Assembly: GCF_905212195.1 (NCBI RefSeq)
Contig: NZ_CAJMDQ010000045.1
Span: 1 to 20,727 of the forward strand
Length of the DNA stretch: 20,727 bases
Reading direction: 5' to 3'
Source of the DNA: an uncultured Anaerotignum sp.
GTDB taxonomy: Bacteria > Bacillota > Clostridia > Lachnospirales > Anaerotignaceae
The position numbers and the translations under genes were made by a program. The notes beneath the pieces were generated by a model. That model saw only the letters and a program-made list of their open reading frames with translations, had not been told where the DNA came from and did no database searches. Shown here in pieces: positions 13,554 to 20,727 of the stretch (position 1 is its first letter; each line of letters begins with the position of its first letter).

Positions 13554-14720
13554 ATGAAATTTCAATATTATATCCCTTCCCGGGTGCTGTTCGGCAGCGG
13601 TCAGCTGGACAGACTCCATAAACAGAAACTGCCCGGCAAAAAAGCCCTCATCGTGATTTCCTGCGGTACTTCCGTGCGGAAATACGGCTATCTGGCACGT
13701 CTGGAAGAACAGCTGGACAAAGCAGGCGTAGCCCATGTGATTTTCGACAAAATCCAGCCCAACCCCACAGAACATCATGTTATGGAAGGGGCAGCGCTGG
13801 CAAAAGCAGAAGGCTGTGACTTCGTCATCGGTCTGGGCGGCGGCTCCATCATTGACTCCGCAAAAGCCATTGCCGTTATGGCAACAAACGAAGGCCAGTT
13901 CTGGGACTATGTTTCCGGCGGTACTGGCGGCGGCAAAGCTGTTCCTGTAACGCCTCTGCCTATCGTAGCCATCACCACCACAGCAGGCACAGGTACAGAA
14001 GCAGACCCTTGGGCTGTTATCACCAATCCCGAAGGCGAAAAAATCGGTTTCGGTTATGACGGCACATTCCCCGTGCTGTCCATCGTTGACCCTGACCTGA
14101 TGATGAGTGTACCGGAAAAACTCACAGCTTATCAAGGATTTGACGCCCTGTTCCACAGCACAGAAGGCTATATCAACCGCTACACCAATCCCATCAACGA
14201 CCTTTATGCTCTCAAAGCCATCGAGCTCATCGGCAAAAGCCTTGCCAAAGCAGTGAACGACGGCAGCGACAAGGAAGCAAGAGAAGATGTGGCGCTGGCA
14301 AACACTCTTTCCGGCATGAGCGAAAGCATCGGCGGATGTACTTCCGAACACGCCATGGAACATCCTCTCAGCGGCAAAAATCCCAAACTGGAACATGGCG
14401 CTGGTCTGATTATGCTTTGCGAAGCATACTACACCTACTGGGCGGAACGTGGTGTGGTTGACGACCGCATGATCGCCATGGCAAAAGCGCTGGGCAAAAC
14501 AGACGCTACAAAACCTATGGATTTCGTAGATGCTCTCCACGATCTGAAAGTTGCCTGCCATGTGGACGACCTGAAAATGTCCGATTACGGCATCAAAGAA
14601 GAAGATTTGGAAATGTACACCAAAATGGCTTATGACACCATGGGCGGTCTGTTCCAGGTAGACCCTGCGGACATGCCTTTTGAGGACTGTCTGGCAATTT
14701 ACAAGAAAGCATATCGGTAA
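13554..14720 (+). CDS. iron-type (group III) alcohol dehydrogenase
   Basis: A 388-residue Fe-ADH, normal family length. The N-terminal dinucleotide domain (about 1-180) has the IGLGGGSIIDSAKAIAV nucleotide loop and TTTAGTGTEA. The C-terminal helical domain carries the four expected metal ligands: Asp and His in GFDALFHSTEGYI, and His in MEHPLSG and in LEHGAGLIML. It probably interconverts an aldehyde or ketone and an alcohol with NAD(P)H in fermentation, like butanol or lactaldehyde reductases; the substrate cannot be read from sequence. The start follows AAAGGAGG by 9-10 bases. An extended -10 box TGGTATACT (about 13515-13523) is the likely promoter, with a poor -35. The gene is monocistronic and is followed by a perfect hairpin. 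Confidence 0.95.
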   Translation: MKFQYYIPSRVLFGSGQLDRLHKQKLPGKKALIVISCGTSVRKYGYLARLEEQLDKAGVAHVIFDKIQPNPTEHHVMEGAALAKAEGCDFVIGLGGGSIIDSAKAIAVMATNEGQFWDYVSGGTGGGKAVPVTPLPIVAITTTAGTGTEADPWAVITNPEGEKIGFGYDGTFPVLSIVDPDLMMSVPEKLTAYQGFDALFHSTEGYINRYTNPINDLYALKAIELIGKSLAKAVNDGSDKEAREDVALANTLSGMSESIGGCTSEHAMEHPLSGKNPKLEHGAGLIMLCEAYYTYWAERGVVDDRMIAMAKALGKTDATKPMDFVDALHDLKVACHVDDLKMSDYGIKEEDLEMYTKMAYDTMGGLFQVDPADMPFEDCLAIYKKAYR

Positions 14721-14726
14721 AACTAT

Positions 14727-14759
14727 CGTCAAAAGCTCATTTCATTCAAGCTTTTGACG
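14727..14759 (+). repeat. perfect 11-bp hairpin after the alcohol dehydrogenase gene
   Basis: CGTCAAAAGCT (14727-14737) pairs with AGCTTTTGACG (14749-14759). No T-tract follows on either strand, so it is not a standard intrinsic terminator. It may mark the mRNA 3' end or begin the structured leader that follows. Confidence 0.7.
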
Positions 14760-14760
14760 A

Positions 14761-14874
14761 AATGACAGATGTAAAACAGTTCGTTCCATCGGCATAAATG
14801 CCTTGAAACTCTCTGTTTGTCCTCGTCGGAAATAAATTCCGACTGCGGATTCCAGATGTAACTGTTTTGTCATT
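14761..14874 (+). ncRNA. structured RNA element, unknown family
   Basis: A long stem closes 114 bases. AATGAC (14761-14766) and AAAACAGTT (14773-14781) pair with AACTGTTTT (14860-14868) and GTCATT (14869-14874), leaving AGATGT as a bulge. Inside are GGCAT/ATGCC (14791-14802) and GTCGGAA/TTCCGAC (14825-14843). CAGATGTAA occurs in both arms as a direct repeat. The right arm can also pair with CAAAACAG (14931-14938) in the loop of the terminator just downstream. It does not match a riboswitch that I know. Confidence 0.5.
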
Positions 14875-14917
14875 AAGGTTTTACAAGTTTTACAACTCTT
14901 TAGCTTTTATCAAATAA

Positions 14918-14959
14918 CTGCTCGGGGAACCAAAACAGCTCTCACCCCGGGCAGTTTTT
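14918..14959 (+). terminator. intrinsic terminator just before the DUF1287 start (attenuator-like)
   Basis: CTGCTCGGGG pairs with CCCCGGGCAG (one G-U), followed by TTTTT. It ends 18 bases before the start codon and 6 bases before the Shine-Dalgarno. No promoter fits between, so transcription of the gene must pass through it. Confidence 0.85.
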
Positions 14960-14977
14960 CCATTCAGGAGGGATTCC

Positions 14978-15640
14978 ATGAGAAAAAGAACCATCTTCCT
15001 GCTGATACTGGCTGTGGTTTTGGCTTGCGTCCTGTTCTTCTGCCGTTTTTACTTTTTCGGCACCAGCAGTGCCCCCGTAAACGCCAAAACAAACGCGGAT
15101 TTTCAGATTCCCGATTTTCACAGCCAGACGGACAAAGACGGGGATGGGCTAGACGACCAGACAGACCTTTTGCAGGGGGCACGTACTTACATCGCCACCC
15201 AGCCCCGGTACAAAAGCAAGTATTACGAAACGGGCTATCCCGACGACGGCTATGGTGTCTGCACTGACGTCATTGCCAATGCCATGTTATCCGCAGGCTA
15301 TGACCTGAAAGAACTGGTGGCGGAGGACATTGCCGCCCATCCGGAAGATTACGACATTGAGGAACCCAATCCCAACATTGACTTTCGCCGTGTCCGCAAT
15401 CTGAAAGTATACTTTGCCCATACCGCCATCCCTCTAACAACGGACATTTCCCAAATCGACCAATGGCAGGGCGGCGACATTGTGCTATTTTCCAACCATA
15501 TCGGCATGGTGTCTGACCAGCGCAACGATAAGGGGATTCCCTATGTTATCCACCACAACGACCCTTTCCAGTCCGCATATGAACAGGATATTCTGGAAAA
15601 ACGCCATAATATTGTGGGGCATTATCGGATTAGCCCATAA
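14978..15640 (+). CDS. DUF1287-family protein, predicted secreted amidase-like fold
   Basis: A 220-residue protein with an N-terminal membrane helix or uncleaved signal (about 5-27) and the DUF1287 domain (about 62-218). Family landmarks are LLQGARTYIATQPRYKSKYY, GYPDDGYGVCTDVI with the likely nucleophile C95, and DIVLFSNHIGMVSD with H174. Cys and His in this order resemble NlpC/P60-type peptidases, so a cell-wall role outside the membrane is plausible but not shown. A calcium-loop-like DKDGDGLDD (52-60) precedes the domain, as in dockerin or thrombospondin-type repeats. The start is supported by CAGGAGGG. Upstream sit a structured element and a terminator, suggesting attenuation. A bidirectional terminator follows. 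Confidence 0.85.
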   Translation: MRKRTIFLLILAVVLACVLFFCRFYFFGTSSAPVNAKTNADFQIPDFHSQTDKDGDGLDDQTDLLQGARTYIATQPRYKSKYYETGYPDDGYGVCTDVIANAMLSAGYDLKELVAEDIAAHPEDYDIEEPNPNIDFRRVRNLKVYFAHTAIPLTTDISQIDQWQGGDIVLFSNHIGMVSDQRNDKGIPYVIHHNDPFQSAYEQDILEKRHNIVGHYRISP

Positions 15641-15654
15641 AAACTACATAGCTA

Positions 15655-15697
15655 TAAAAAAAGCCGAAACCCCTTTGCCCAAGGATTTCGGCTTTTT
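15655..15697 (+). terminator. bidirectional intrinsic terminator
   Basis: AAAAAAAGCCGAAA...TTTCGGCTTTTTG has a T-run on both strands. It serves the DUF1287 gene (plus) and the convergent acetyltransferase gene (minus). Confidence 0.9.
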
Positions 15698-15739
15698 GTT
15701 TTTGATAAAGAAATTCCTAACAGAATTTCTTTTTTGTCT

Positions 15740-16483
15740 TTATTTCAATAGCTTCTGCAACGCCTTCACATCCAGCAGATTCACCGTTTCAAATTTGCCT
15801 TTGTAAAACACTGCCCAGTTCTGGAACACACAAGGCAGATGTTTCGCCTTTTCCAAAGTATCCACTTCCACAAAGTCTGCTTGAATCTGGTTTTCATCGC
15901 AATATTCCTGCAGTTTCTCCACCGTCTGACAGACAAAAGGACACTGCATATCATAATAGATGGTCAAATCCTGACTTTCCATTTTCTCCGCCTTTGCCTG
16001 GGTCGCAAAATGGGGATAAGTTCCGTCAAAGGAAAGCGCCAGCAGTTCATAGCCGCTTTCTGTGGTATCCACAGACACAAAGCCATATTTCTTAGCAAAA
16101 TCTTGGTCAGAAAGCCATGCTTTCTGCTTCTTTGCCCCTAACATGCAGATGCCGGATTTTCCTTTTGCCTTGGCGTCGTTGATGGCATATTCCAGCAGTT
16201 CTTTGGCATACCCTTTGCCGCGATATTCTCCCAGCACCCACAGGCAATAGAGATACAGATAATTCTCCCCTTCCACAGGCACCCATGCCTTCTCCAAAGG
16301 AGCATATTCTATAAATACCGTTCCTTTCACATCCAATTTTCGAAAGACATGCCCCTCTTTTAGCCGTTCTGCCAGCCAGCTCCGTTTCGCTTCCACGCCG
16401 GGATGCTTTGTTTTGGTGCGGATGATGCAGCAAAGATGCTCTGTTTCCAGATTTTCCGCTGTGAGATTCACAAAATCAGCCAT
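15740..16483 (-). CDS. GNAT acetyltransferase with YoaP-like C-terminal domain
   Basis: A 247-residue two-domain protein. The N-terminal GNAT fold (about 1-155) shows LYCLWVLGEYRGKGYAKELL, the acetyl-CoA pyrophosphate loop (RGKGYA, 88-93). The C-terminal part (about 172-247) begins LTIYYDMQCPFVCQTV and looks like a thioredoxin-type fold with C181 and C185. This arrangement fits the YoaP family of N-acetyltransferases. The substrate is unknown. GGAGGGGAAG precedes the start. It lies downstream of phosphoglucomutase on the same strand, but a terminator separates the two and I see no promoter of its own. Confidence 0.85.
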   Translation of the reverse strand: MADFVNLTAENLETEHLCCIIRTKTKHPGVEAKRSWLAERLKEGHVFRKLDVKGTVFIEYAPLEKAWVPVEGENYLYLYCLWVLGEYRGKGYAKELLEYAINDAKAKGKSGICMLGAKKQKAWLSDQDFAKKYGFVSVDTTESGYELLALSFDGTYPHFATQAKAEKMESQDLTIYYDMQCPFVCQTVEKLQEYCDENQIQADFVEVDTLEKAKHLPCVFQNWAVFYKGKFETVNLLDVKALQKLLK

Positions 16484-16498
16484 CGCTTCCCCTCCTAC

Positions 16499-16531
16499 AA
16501 AAAAACAGGCTCTTTTTAAGAGCCTGTTTTC
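16499..16531 (-). terminator. intrinsic terminator after phosphoglucomutase
   Basis: On the minus strand AACAGGCTCTT pairs with AAGAGCCTGTT, followed by a run of seven T. It lies between the phosphoglucomutase stop and the acetyltransferase start. Confidence 0.9.
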
Positions 16532-16540
16532 ATTTCTTGA

Positions 16541-18271
16541 TTAAACTGCCGCTACTTTTGCGTCAATATCTGCTTCCAGAGCGTCGATTTTCGCCTGCGC
16601 GTCTGCCAGGGAATCGCCTTTTACGCCGATATAGAATTTCAGTTTAGGTTCTGTGCCGGAAGGACGTACACAAATCCAGGAACCGTCTGCCAGTGTGTAG
16701 TAAACTACGTCGGAAACAGGCAGAGGACTTGCGGTTTCTTCCCCTGTTTTCAGGTTTTTGAATACCTGTGTCTTATAGTCTTTTGCCCATTCTACGGCAA
16801 CGCCTGCAAATGCCGCGGGAGTTTCTGCACGGAAGGAAGCCATGATTTTCTGGATTTTTTCTACGCCGTCCAGACCTTTCATGGTCAGGGATTTTACGCC
16901 TTCACGGAAGTAGCCGTATTTTGCATACAGTGCCATGAGGCCGTCATACAGTGTCATACCCTGTTTCTTGTAGTAAGCTGCCATTTCGCAGATGAGCAGT
17001 GTTGCCACAACGGCGTCTTTATCTCTGGCATATGTGCCTGCCAGACAGCCGTAGCTTTCTTCAAAACCGAAGATATAGGAATGGCTGCCGGTTTCTTCAA
17101 AGCCTTTGATTTTTTCACCGATGAATTTGAAGCCTGTCAGCACGTCCATCAGTTCCACGCCGTAAGCTTCGCACATGGGGCGAATCATTTCTGTACTTAC
17201 GATGGTTTTGATGACTGCGCCGTTTGCGGGCAGTGTGCCTTTTGCTTTCTTCTGGGACAGGATGTATTCTGTCAGCAGTGCGCCGGTCATGTTACCTGTG
17301 AGCACTACATATTCGCCTTTATCATTGCGTACCATTGCGCCTACACGGTCACAGTCAGGGTCAGTGCCCACGATGATGTCTGCGCCTTTTTCTTCTGCCA
17401 GTTTCTGTGCCAGCACGAATACCTTAGGGTCTTCGGGGTTGGGATAACCAACAGTTGTGAAATCGGAGTCGGGCATTTCCTGTTCTTTTACCACATATAC
17501 CTGATGGAAGCCTGCTTTTTCCAGCGCTCTGCGGACGGGCAGGTTACCGGAGCCGTGGATAGGTGTATAAACGATTTTCAGGTCGTCTGCCATTTCTTCG
17601 ATGATTTCAGGCGCCTGACGCTGTGCCAGTACGTTGGCGTCAAAAGCGTTGTCCACATCTTCGGAAATATACTGGAACAGACCTTTTGCCTGTGCTTCGT
17701 CCATGGCCATTTCTTTGATTTCGCCGAAGCTTGCCACTGCGTTTACTTCTGCGATGATGTCTTTATCTCTGGGTGCAACAACCTGTGCGCCGTCTGCCCA
17801 GTAAACTTTGTAACCGTTGTATTCGGGGGGGTTATGGCTGGCTGTGATAACGATACCAGCTGTGCAGCCCAGTTCCCGTACAGCAAAGCTCAGCATGGGT
17901 GTAGGACGCAGAGAAGGGTATACATAAGCACGGATGCCGTTGCCTGCCAGTACCAGACCAGCAATCTGGGCAAATTCGGGGGACATATGACGGGAGTCAA
18001 ATGCGATCGCCACGCCTTTTGCCGCGCCGCCCTGCTTGATGATGTAATTTGCCAGTCCCTGGGTCGCACGGCGGACGGTGTAGATATTCATCCGGTTAAT
18101 ACCTGCACCGATGATGCCGCGCAGTCCTGCCGTACCAAACTCCAAATCCATATAGAAACGCTCTTTAATCTCATTTTCATCGCCCTCAATGGCGCGCAAT
18201 TCCTCTTTCGTTGCCTCGTCAAAGTATGGATTTTCCAGCCATTCTTTGTAAATCGTCATGTAATCCTTCAT
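16541..18271 (-). CDS. pgcA: phosphoglucomutase (alpha-D-phosphohexomutase)
   Basis: A 576-residue member of the four-domain phosphohexomutase family, in the length range of PgcA/Pgm2-type enzymes. The catalytic phosphoserine S145 is in VITASHNPPEYNGYK. The metal loop is DPDCDR (304-309), with Cys where DPDADR is common. The sugar loop is GFEESYG and the phosphate-binding loop RPSGTEPKLKFY. It interconverts glucose 1- and 6-phosphate, feeding UDP-glucose, glycolipid and wall-polymer synthesis and glycogen use. The start follows AGGGGGTAAG. TATAAT (18324-18319, minus) with a poor -35 is the likely promoter. It is monocistronic and ends at a strong terminator. The exact sugar preference (glucose or mannose) is inferred. 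Confidence 0.93.
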   Translation of the reverse strand: MKDYMTIYKEWLENPYFDEATKEELRAIEGDENEIKERFYMDLEFGTAGLRGIIGAGINRMNIYTVRRATQGLANYIIKQGGAAKGVAIAFDSRHMSPEFAQIAGLVLAGNGIRAYVYPSLRPTPMLSFAVRELGCTAGIVITASHNPPEYNGYKVYWADGAQVVAPRDKDIIAEVNAVASFGEIKEMAMDEAQAKGLFQYISEDVDNAFDANVLAQRQAPEIIEEMADDLKIVYTPIHGSGNLPVRRALEKAGFHQVYVVKEQEMPDSDFTTVGYPNPEDPKVFVLAQKLAEEKGADIIVGTDPDCDRVGAMVRNDKGEYVVLTGNMTGALLTEYILSQKKAKGTLPANGAVIKTIVSTEMIRPMCEAYGVELMDVLTGFKFIGEKIKGFEETGSHSYIFGFEESYGCLAGTYARDKDAVVATLLICEMAAYYKKQGMTLYDGLMALYAKYGYFREGVKSLTMKGLDGVEKIQKIMASFRAETPAAFAGVAVEWAKDYKTQVFKNLKTGEETASPLPVSDVVYYTLADGSWICVRPSGTEPKLKFYIGVKGDSLADAQAKIDALEADIDAKVAAV

Positions 18272-18460
18272 GATTCACTTACCCCCTGCTTTCTTCTAGG
18301 ATGACTTTCTTTTTCTCCATTATAGTATAATTATTCTGAAAAATAAAGAGAATTTCGGTTACTATTCTTTGTCTTTATTTTTTCTCTTTTCAAAGTTTCT
18401 CCATGATGTATCGAATACGCTTAACCAAAGAATTTATATGCATATGTAAATCAACATTTC

Positions 18461-19441
18461 TTATCGGATTGCCTCAAGAAAGAGGTTCCGTGCTGTCTGC
18501 TGTTCTTCCAGCTTCTGCAGTTTTTCAATGCTGCGGACTGGAATCCACGCCTTGCCTGCATTATAATAAAAATTTAACTGTTTCCAGTATTTTTCCGGAT
18601 ATAAAAACAGGTAATAGAGGTATGTCCGCTCCTGTGCATTCAACGGCAGAATACGATCATACGTCTCCAGCAGCCGCATCCCCAGACGCAAATCCCAGCC
18701 ATGCTTTTCCAATATTTTGCGCGTAAAATGATACAGGTCTTCGACCTGGACACCCCGGTGCATCCGATTAAATTCAATCACCGCCATCTCATTTTCTTCT
18801 GCCAATAAAATATGATGCTGGTTCAGATCCCCGTGACACAAATAGTTTTCCGGCTCGCCTTCCTGCTCGATCTGCGCTTTCAGCCCGCCTGCTGCTTCCT
18901 GCGCCTGCTCATAAAAGATGGCAAAGCTTCCGCTGACTGCCCTCTCAAAATCCGATTTACGCCGTTTTTTCCGGATATAATTCCGCGTACGAACAAGTTC
19001 CCGGTTGTGGCGCTCCATCTCCGCCACCGCCGGACGCGTGAGAATTGACCCCAGATTCCACGACTCATCGATCGCAATGCCGCGCAGTGTCCGGTGCAGC
19101 TTCGCGATCTGCCCGACCGCCCGGACTACCTCCGCCTCGCTCTGCACACTGCACTCACGCCCGGAAAACCATTCCTTCACAACACACCGCGTTCCATCCT
19201 CCGCCACCGACAAAAGCTCGCCCTCCCGGTTCCGCATATACTGATCGGTCCGGCATGTTTTCTGATTTTGCAGAACATTCATGATTTGTTCTTCAAATTC
19301 AAGACGTTTGACGGTCCCCTTATATTCCCGGAGGAGTTTTAACCCCTGACTCGTCTCGCAGATCCATGCGCCTCTTCCACGGCGCTTCGACTGCACTTCC
19401 AGTTCATACTGTTCCAGCACCTCGGTTGTTCTCTCGTTCAC
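18461..19441 (-). CDS. CotS-family spore-coat kinase-like protein
   Basis: A 326-residue protein with an aminoglycoside-phosphotransferase/kinase-like fold. The Brenner-type motif is HGDLNQHH (203-210), and the downstream metal-binding position reads AVIEFN instead of the usual I-D-F/W. It shares the CotS/YsxE pattern VEDLYHFTRKILEKHGWDLRLG and YLYYLFLYPEKYWKQLNFYYN. CotS proteins are part of the inner spore coat; whether they phosphorylate anything is mostly unknown. The altered metal site makes catalysis doubtful. The start is GTG at 19441, with GGAGGGGGAAG before it. No terminator was found in the 190 bases that follow. Proline codons (CCG) differ from genes to the left. Confidence 0.87.
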   Translation of the reverse strand: MNERTTEVLEQYELEVQSKRRGRGAWICETSQGLKLLREYKGTVKRLEFEEQIMNVLQNQKTCRTDQYMRNREGELLSVAEDGTRCVVKEWFSGRECSVQSEAEVVRAVGQIAKLHRTLRGIAIDESWNLGSILTRPAVAEMERHNRELVRTRNYIRKKRRKSDFERAVSGSFAIFYEQAQEAAGGLKAQIEQEGEPENYLCHGDLNQHHILLAEENEMAVIEFNRMHRGVQVEDLYHFTRKILEKHGWDLRLGMRLLETYDRILPLNAQERTYLYYLFLYPEKYWKQLNFYYNAGKAWIPVRSIEKLQKLEEQQTARNLFLEAIR

Positions 19442-19629
19442 AACTTCCCCCTCCTGCCTCTATCCGGCTGCCCGCCTTTCCATTTCCCAAAAGAATGTGG
19501 ACAGCACATTTTCACGCCGGGCCACAGCTGCTGACAGCTATGTTAATTGCAACATTCACACGATTATGCAAATATGCACATCAGACACCCAGCCTGCTAC
19601 TCCTAACCTATGAGAGGGGGCTTACAAAT

Positions 19630-19833
19630 ATGCTTATGCATAAATATCGCAGATTTGAAACACAGTGCGCAAACTATAACACACAATTGCCAATGTGGAG
19701 CGATTACGAAATTCTGTTCATTGCCATCATTTTGACGGTATGTTACAATGATTCACGTTGGGATAAAAAACGGTCTGGCTCTTTGTCCCAACAATCAGGC
19801 AAAAAATCAAATAATATATTTTACTGTAAATGA
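19630..19833 (+). CDS. small ORF resembling a holin-like toxin, possibly decayed
   Basis: A 67-residue frame starting at ATG 19630 with GAGAGGGGG 8-9 bases before it. The middle, MWSDYEILFIAIILTV, has the (S)DYEIL plus short-helix pattern of putative holin-like toxin peptides. It is followed by a charged DSRWDKK and a low-complexity tail that looks unconstrained. The sequence GATAAAAAAC at the end of the charged part also occurs at the end of the toxin gene at 11536-11610. No antisense promoter was found. It could be a decayed toxin, a short upstream ORF of the MATE transcript, or chance. Confidence 0.35.
   Translation: MLMHKYRRFETQCANYNTQLPMWSDYEILFIAIILTVCYNDSRWDKKRSGSLSQQSGKKSNNIFYCK
19721..19749 (+). 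promoter_or_regulatory. possible promoter of the MATE gene
   Basis: -35 TTGCCA, 17-base spacer, -10 TACAAT. It gives a leader of about 95 nt with a hairpin GTTGGGA/TCCCAAC (19757-19763 and 19786-19792) close to the 5' end. It overlaps the small ORF at 19630-19833. Confidence 0.55.
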
Positions 19834-19848
19834 AAAGGAGGTCTCTCT

Positions 19849-20727
19849 TTGTCCATACAATCCGCTCACCGTTCCAACGATGAAAATACGCGCCCGCATT
19901 CAGGAGCAGCATCATCCCGTGAAGCTGATCTCGGCAGTGCGCCGATCGGGTCGCTTCTTTTTAAACTGGCGCTCCCGGCAATTGCCGCACAGATCATCAA
20001 CGTTCTCTATAACATGGTTGACCGCATGTACATCGGCCATATCCCGGACATCGGTCCCAGCGCCCTGACCGGCGTCGGCGTCACAATGCCGATTATCATG
20101 TGCATTTCCGCTTTTGCCGCACTCGCCGCCATGGGCGGTGCCCCGCAGGCGTCGATCCTGATGGGAAAAGGCGACAAGGATTCCGCTGAAAAGGTACTCG
20201 GCAACTGTACCTTCATGCTGACCGTCATTTCGCTCGTCCTGACCGCCCTGTTTCTTGGCTTTGGGCGCCCGATCCTCCTGATGTTCGGCGCCAGTGAGAA
20301 GACGATTCTCTACGCCTGGAACTACATGAAAATCTACGTCTGCGGCACTTTCTTCGTCCAGATGGCGCTCGGACTCAATGCCTTTATTAACGCACAGGGT
20401 TATGCCAAAACCGGCATGATTACCGTTGCCATCGGCGCTCTCTGCAACATCATCCTCGATCCGATCTTTATCTTCGGACTGCATCTGGATGTGCGCGGCG
20501 CAGCACTTGCAACCATCCTTTCACAGGGTATTTCCTGTATCTGGATTCTGCGTTTTCTGACCGGAACGCATAGTACCCTGCGGATACGGCTCCGCAACCT
20601 GCGCCCGCAGAAGAAATTTATCCTGCCATGCCTGGCGCTCGGACTGGCGCCGTTTATCATGCAGTTTACAGAAAGTGCACTGTCCATCAGCTTTAACACC
20701 AGCCTGTTGAAATATGGCGGCGATACC
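19849..20727 (+). CDS. MATE-family efflux transporter, 3' end cut by window
   Basis: The frame from a TTG at 19849 runs open to the window end: 293 residues of an expected 440-460. AAAAGGAGGT lies 6 bases before the TTG, and no ATG fits before the first conserved block. The N-terminal polar tail (about 1-32) is followed by the MATE signature LGSAPIGSLLFKLALPAIAA, then NVLYNMVDRMYIGHI, GVGVTMPIIMCISAFAALAA and NAFINAQGYAKTGMITVAIG. About seven transmembrane helices are visible. These are Na+- or H+-driven multidrug exporters (NorM/DinF-like). Substrate and partners are not visible. A promoter candidate lies at 19721-19749. Codon use (CCG, CTC, ATC) differs from the left part of the window. Confidence 0.92.
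   Translation, partial: MSIQSAHRSNDENTRPHSGAASSREADLGSAPIGSLLFKLALPAIAAQIINVLYNMVDRMYIGHIPDIGPSALTGVGVTMPIIMCISAFAALAAMGGAPQASILMGKGDKDSAEKVLGNCTFMLTVISLVLTALFLGFGRPILLMFGASEKTILYAWNYMKIYVCGTFFVQMALGLNAFINAQGYAKTGMITVAIGALCNIILDPIFIFGLHLDVRGAALATILSQGISCIWILRFLTGTHSTLRIRLRNLRPQKKFILPCLALGLAPFIMQFTESALSISFNTSLLKYGGDT

Noticed and set aside
13434..14732. 432-codon minus frame opposite the alcohol dehydrogenase
   Set aside because: It is antisense to a clear Fe-ADH, has a Cys/Phe/His-rich composition, and no ribosome site was seen.
17081..18304. 407-codon plus frame opposite phosphoglucomutase
   Set aside because: It is antisense to a well-supported enzyme and shows the same Cys/Phe-rich shadow composition.
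19912..20484. 190-codon minus frame opposite the MATE gene
   Set aside because: The plus strand encodes a clear MATE transporter from a TTG start. The minus frame is a charged His/Asp/Glu-rich shadow.

Overview
The window looks like a chromosomal segment of a spore-forming, low-GC anaerobic member of the Clostridia. A Lachnospirales- or Anaerotignum-like bacterium would fit, but that is an inference from gene content and codon style, not a database match. The support is SpoIID next to a SpoIIQ-like M23 protein, a YhcN/YlaJ-type spore lipoprotein, a CotS-family spore-coat kinase homologue, long-form HPF, strong AGGAGG/GGGGG Shine-Dalgarno sites with occasional TTG and GTG starts, and many compact U-tailed intrinsic terminators. 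No rRNA, tRNA, CRISPR array, insertion sequence or prophage was recognised.

Layout. (1) 1-9829: almost all minus strand. In order of increasing coordinate: a PAS-domain protein, ribosome hibernation factor hpf, a gene-poor stretch holding a dense DnaA-box cluster, a macro-domain ADP-ribose hydrolase, spoIIQ and spoIID (sporulation engulfment), an unknown multi-pass membrane protein paired with a radical SAM enzyme, a gene-free stretch with a consensus plus-strand promoter, a large secreted SLH-domain surface protein and a spore lipoprotein. (2) 9916-11435: plus strand, a 56-residue single-pass membrane protein and the universal ATPase ychF. (3) 11451-11733: a tiny holin-like toxin with a convergent antisense RNA, which looks like a type I toxin-antitoxin locus. 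(4) 11746-13425: minus strand, an ECF sigma factor and its membrane anti-sigma factor, translationally coupled behind an ECF-type promoter. (5) 13554-15697: plus strand, an iron-type alcohol dehydrogenase, then a structured leader and terminator directly before a DUF1287 protein. (6) 15740-18271: minus strand, a GNAT acetyltransferase with a YoaP-like C-terminal domain, and phosphoglucomutase. (7) 18461-20727: a CotS-family gene (minus), a small holin-like ORF (plus) and a truncated MATE transporter (plus). Proline codon choice here is visibly different from the rest.

How the genes relate. SpoIID and SpoIIQ act together in engulfment and in the mother cell-forespore channel. YhcN and CotS fit later spore steps. 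HPF, macro domain, YchF, phosphoglucomutase and alcohol dehydrogenase are housekeeping or stress functions. The ECF sigma/anti-sigma pair is an envelope-type signalling unit that seems to control itself.

The features most worth a second look are non-coding: the DnaA-box cluster between hpf and the macro gene, the orphan consensus promoter and hairpins at 6223-6515, the attenuator-like leader before DUF1287, and the antisense-RNA toxin locus. I did not find a clearly novel multi-gene defence or mobile system.
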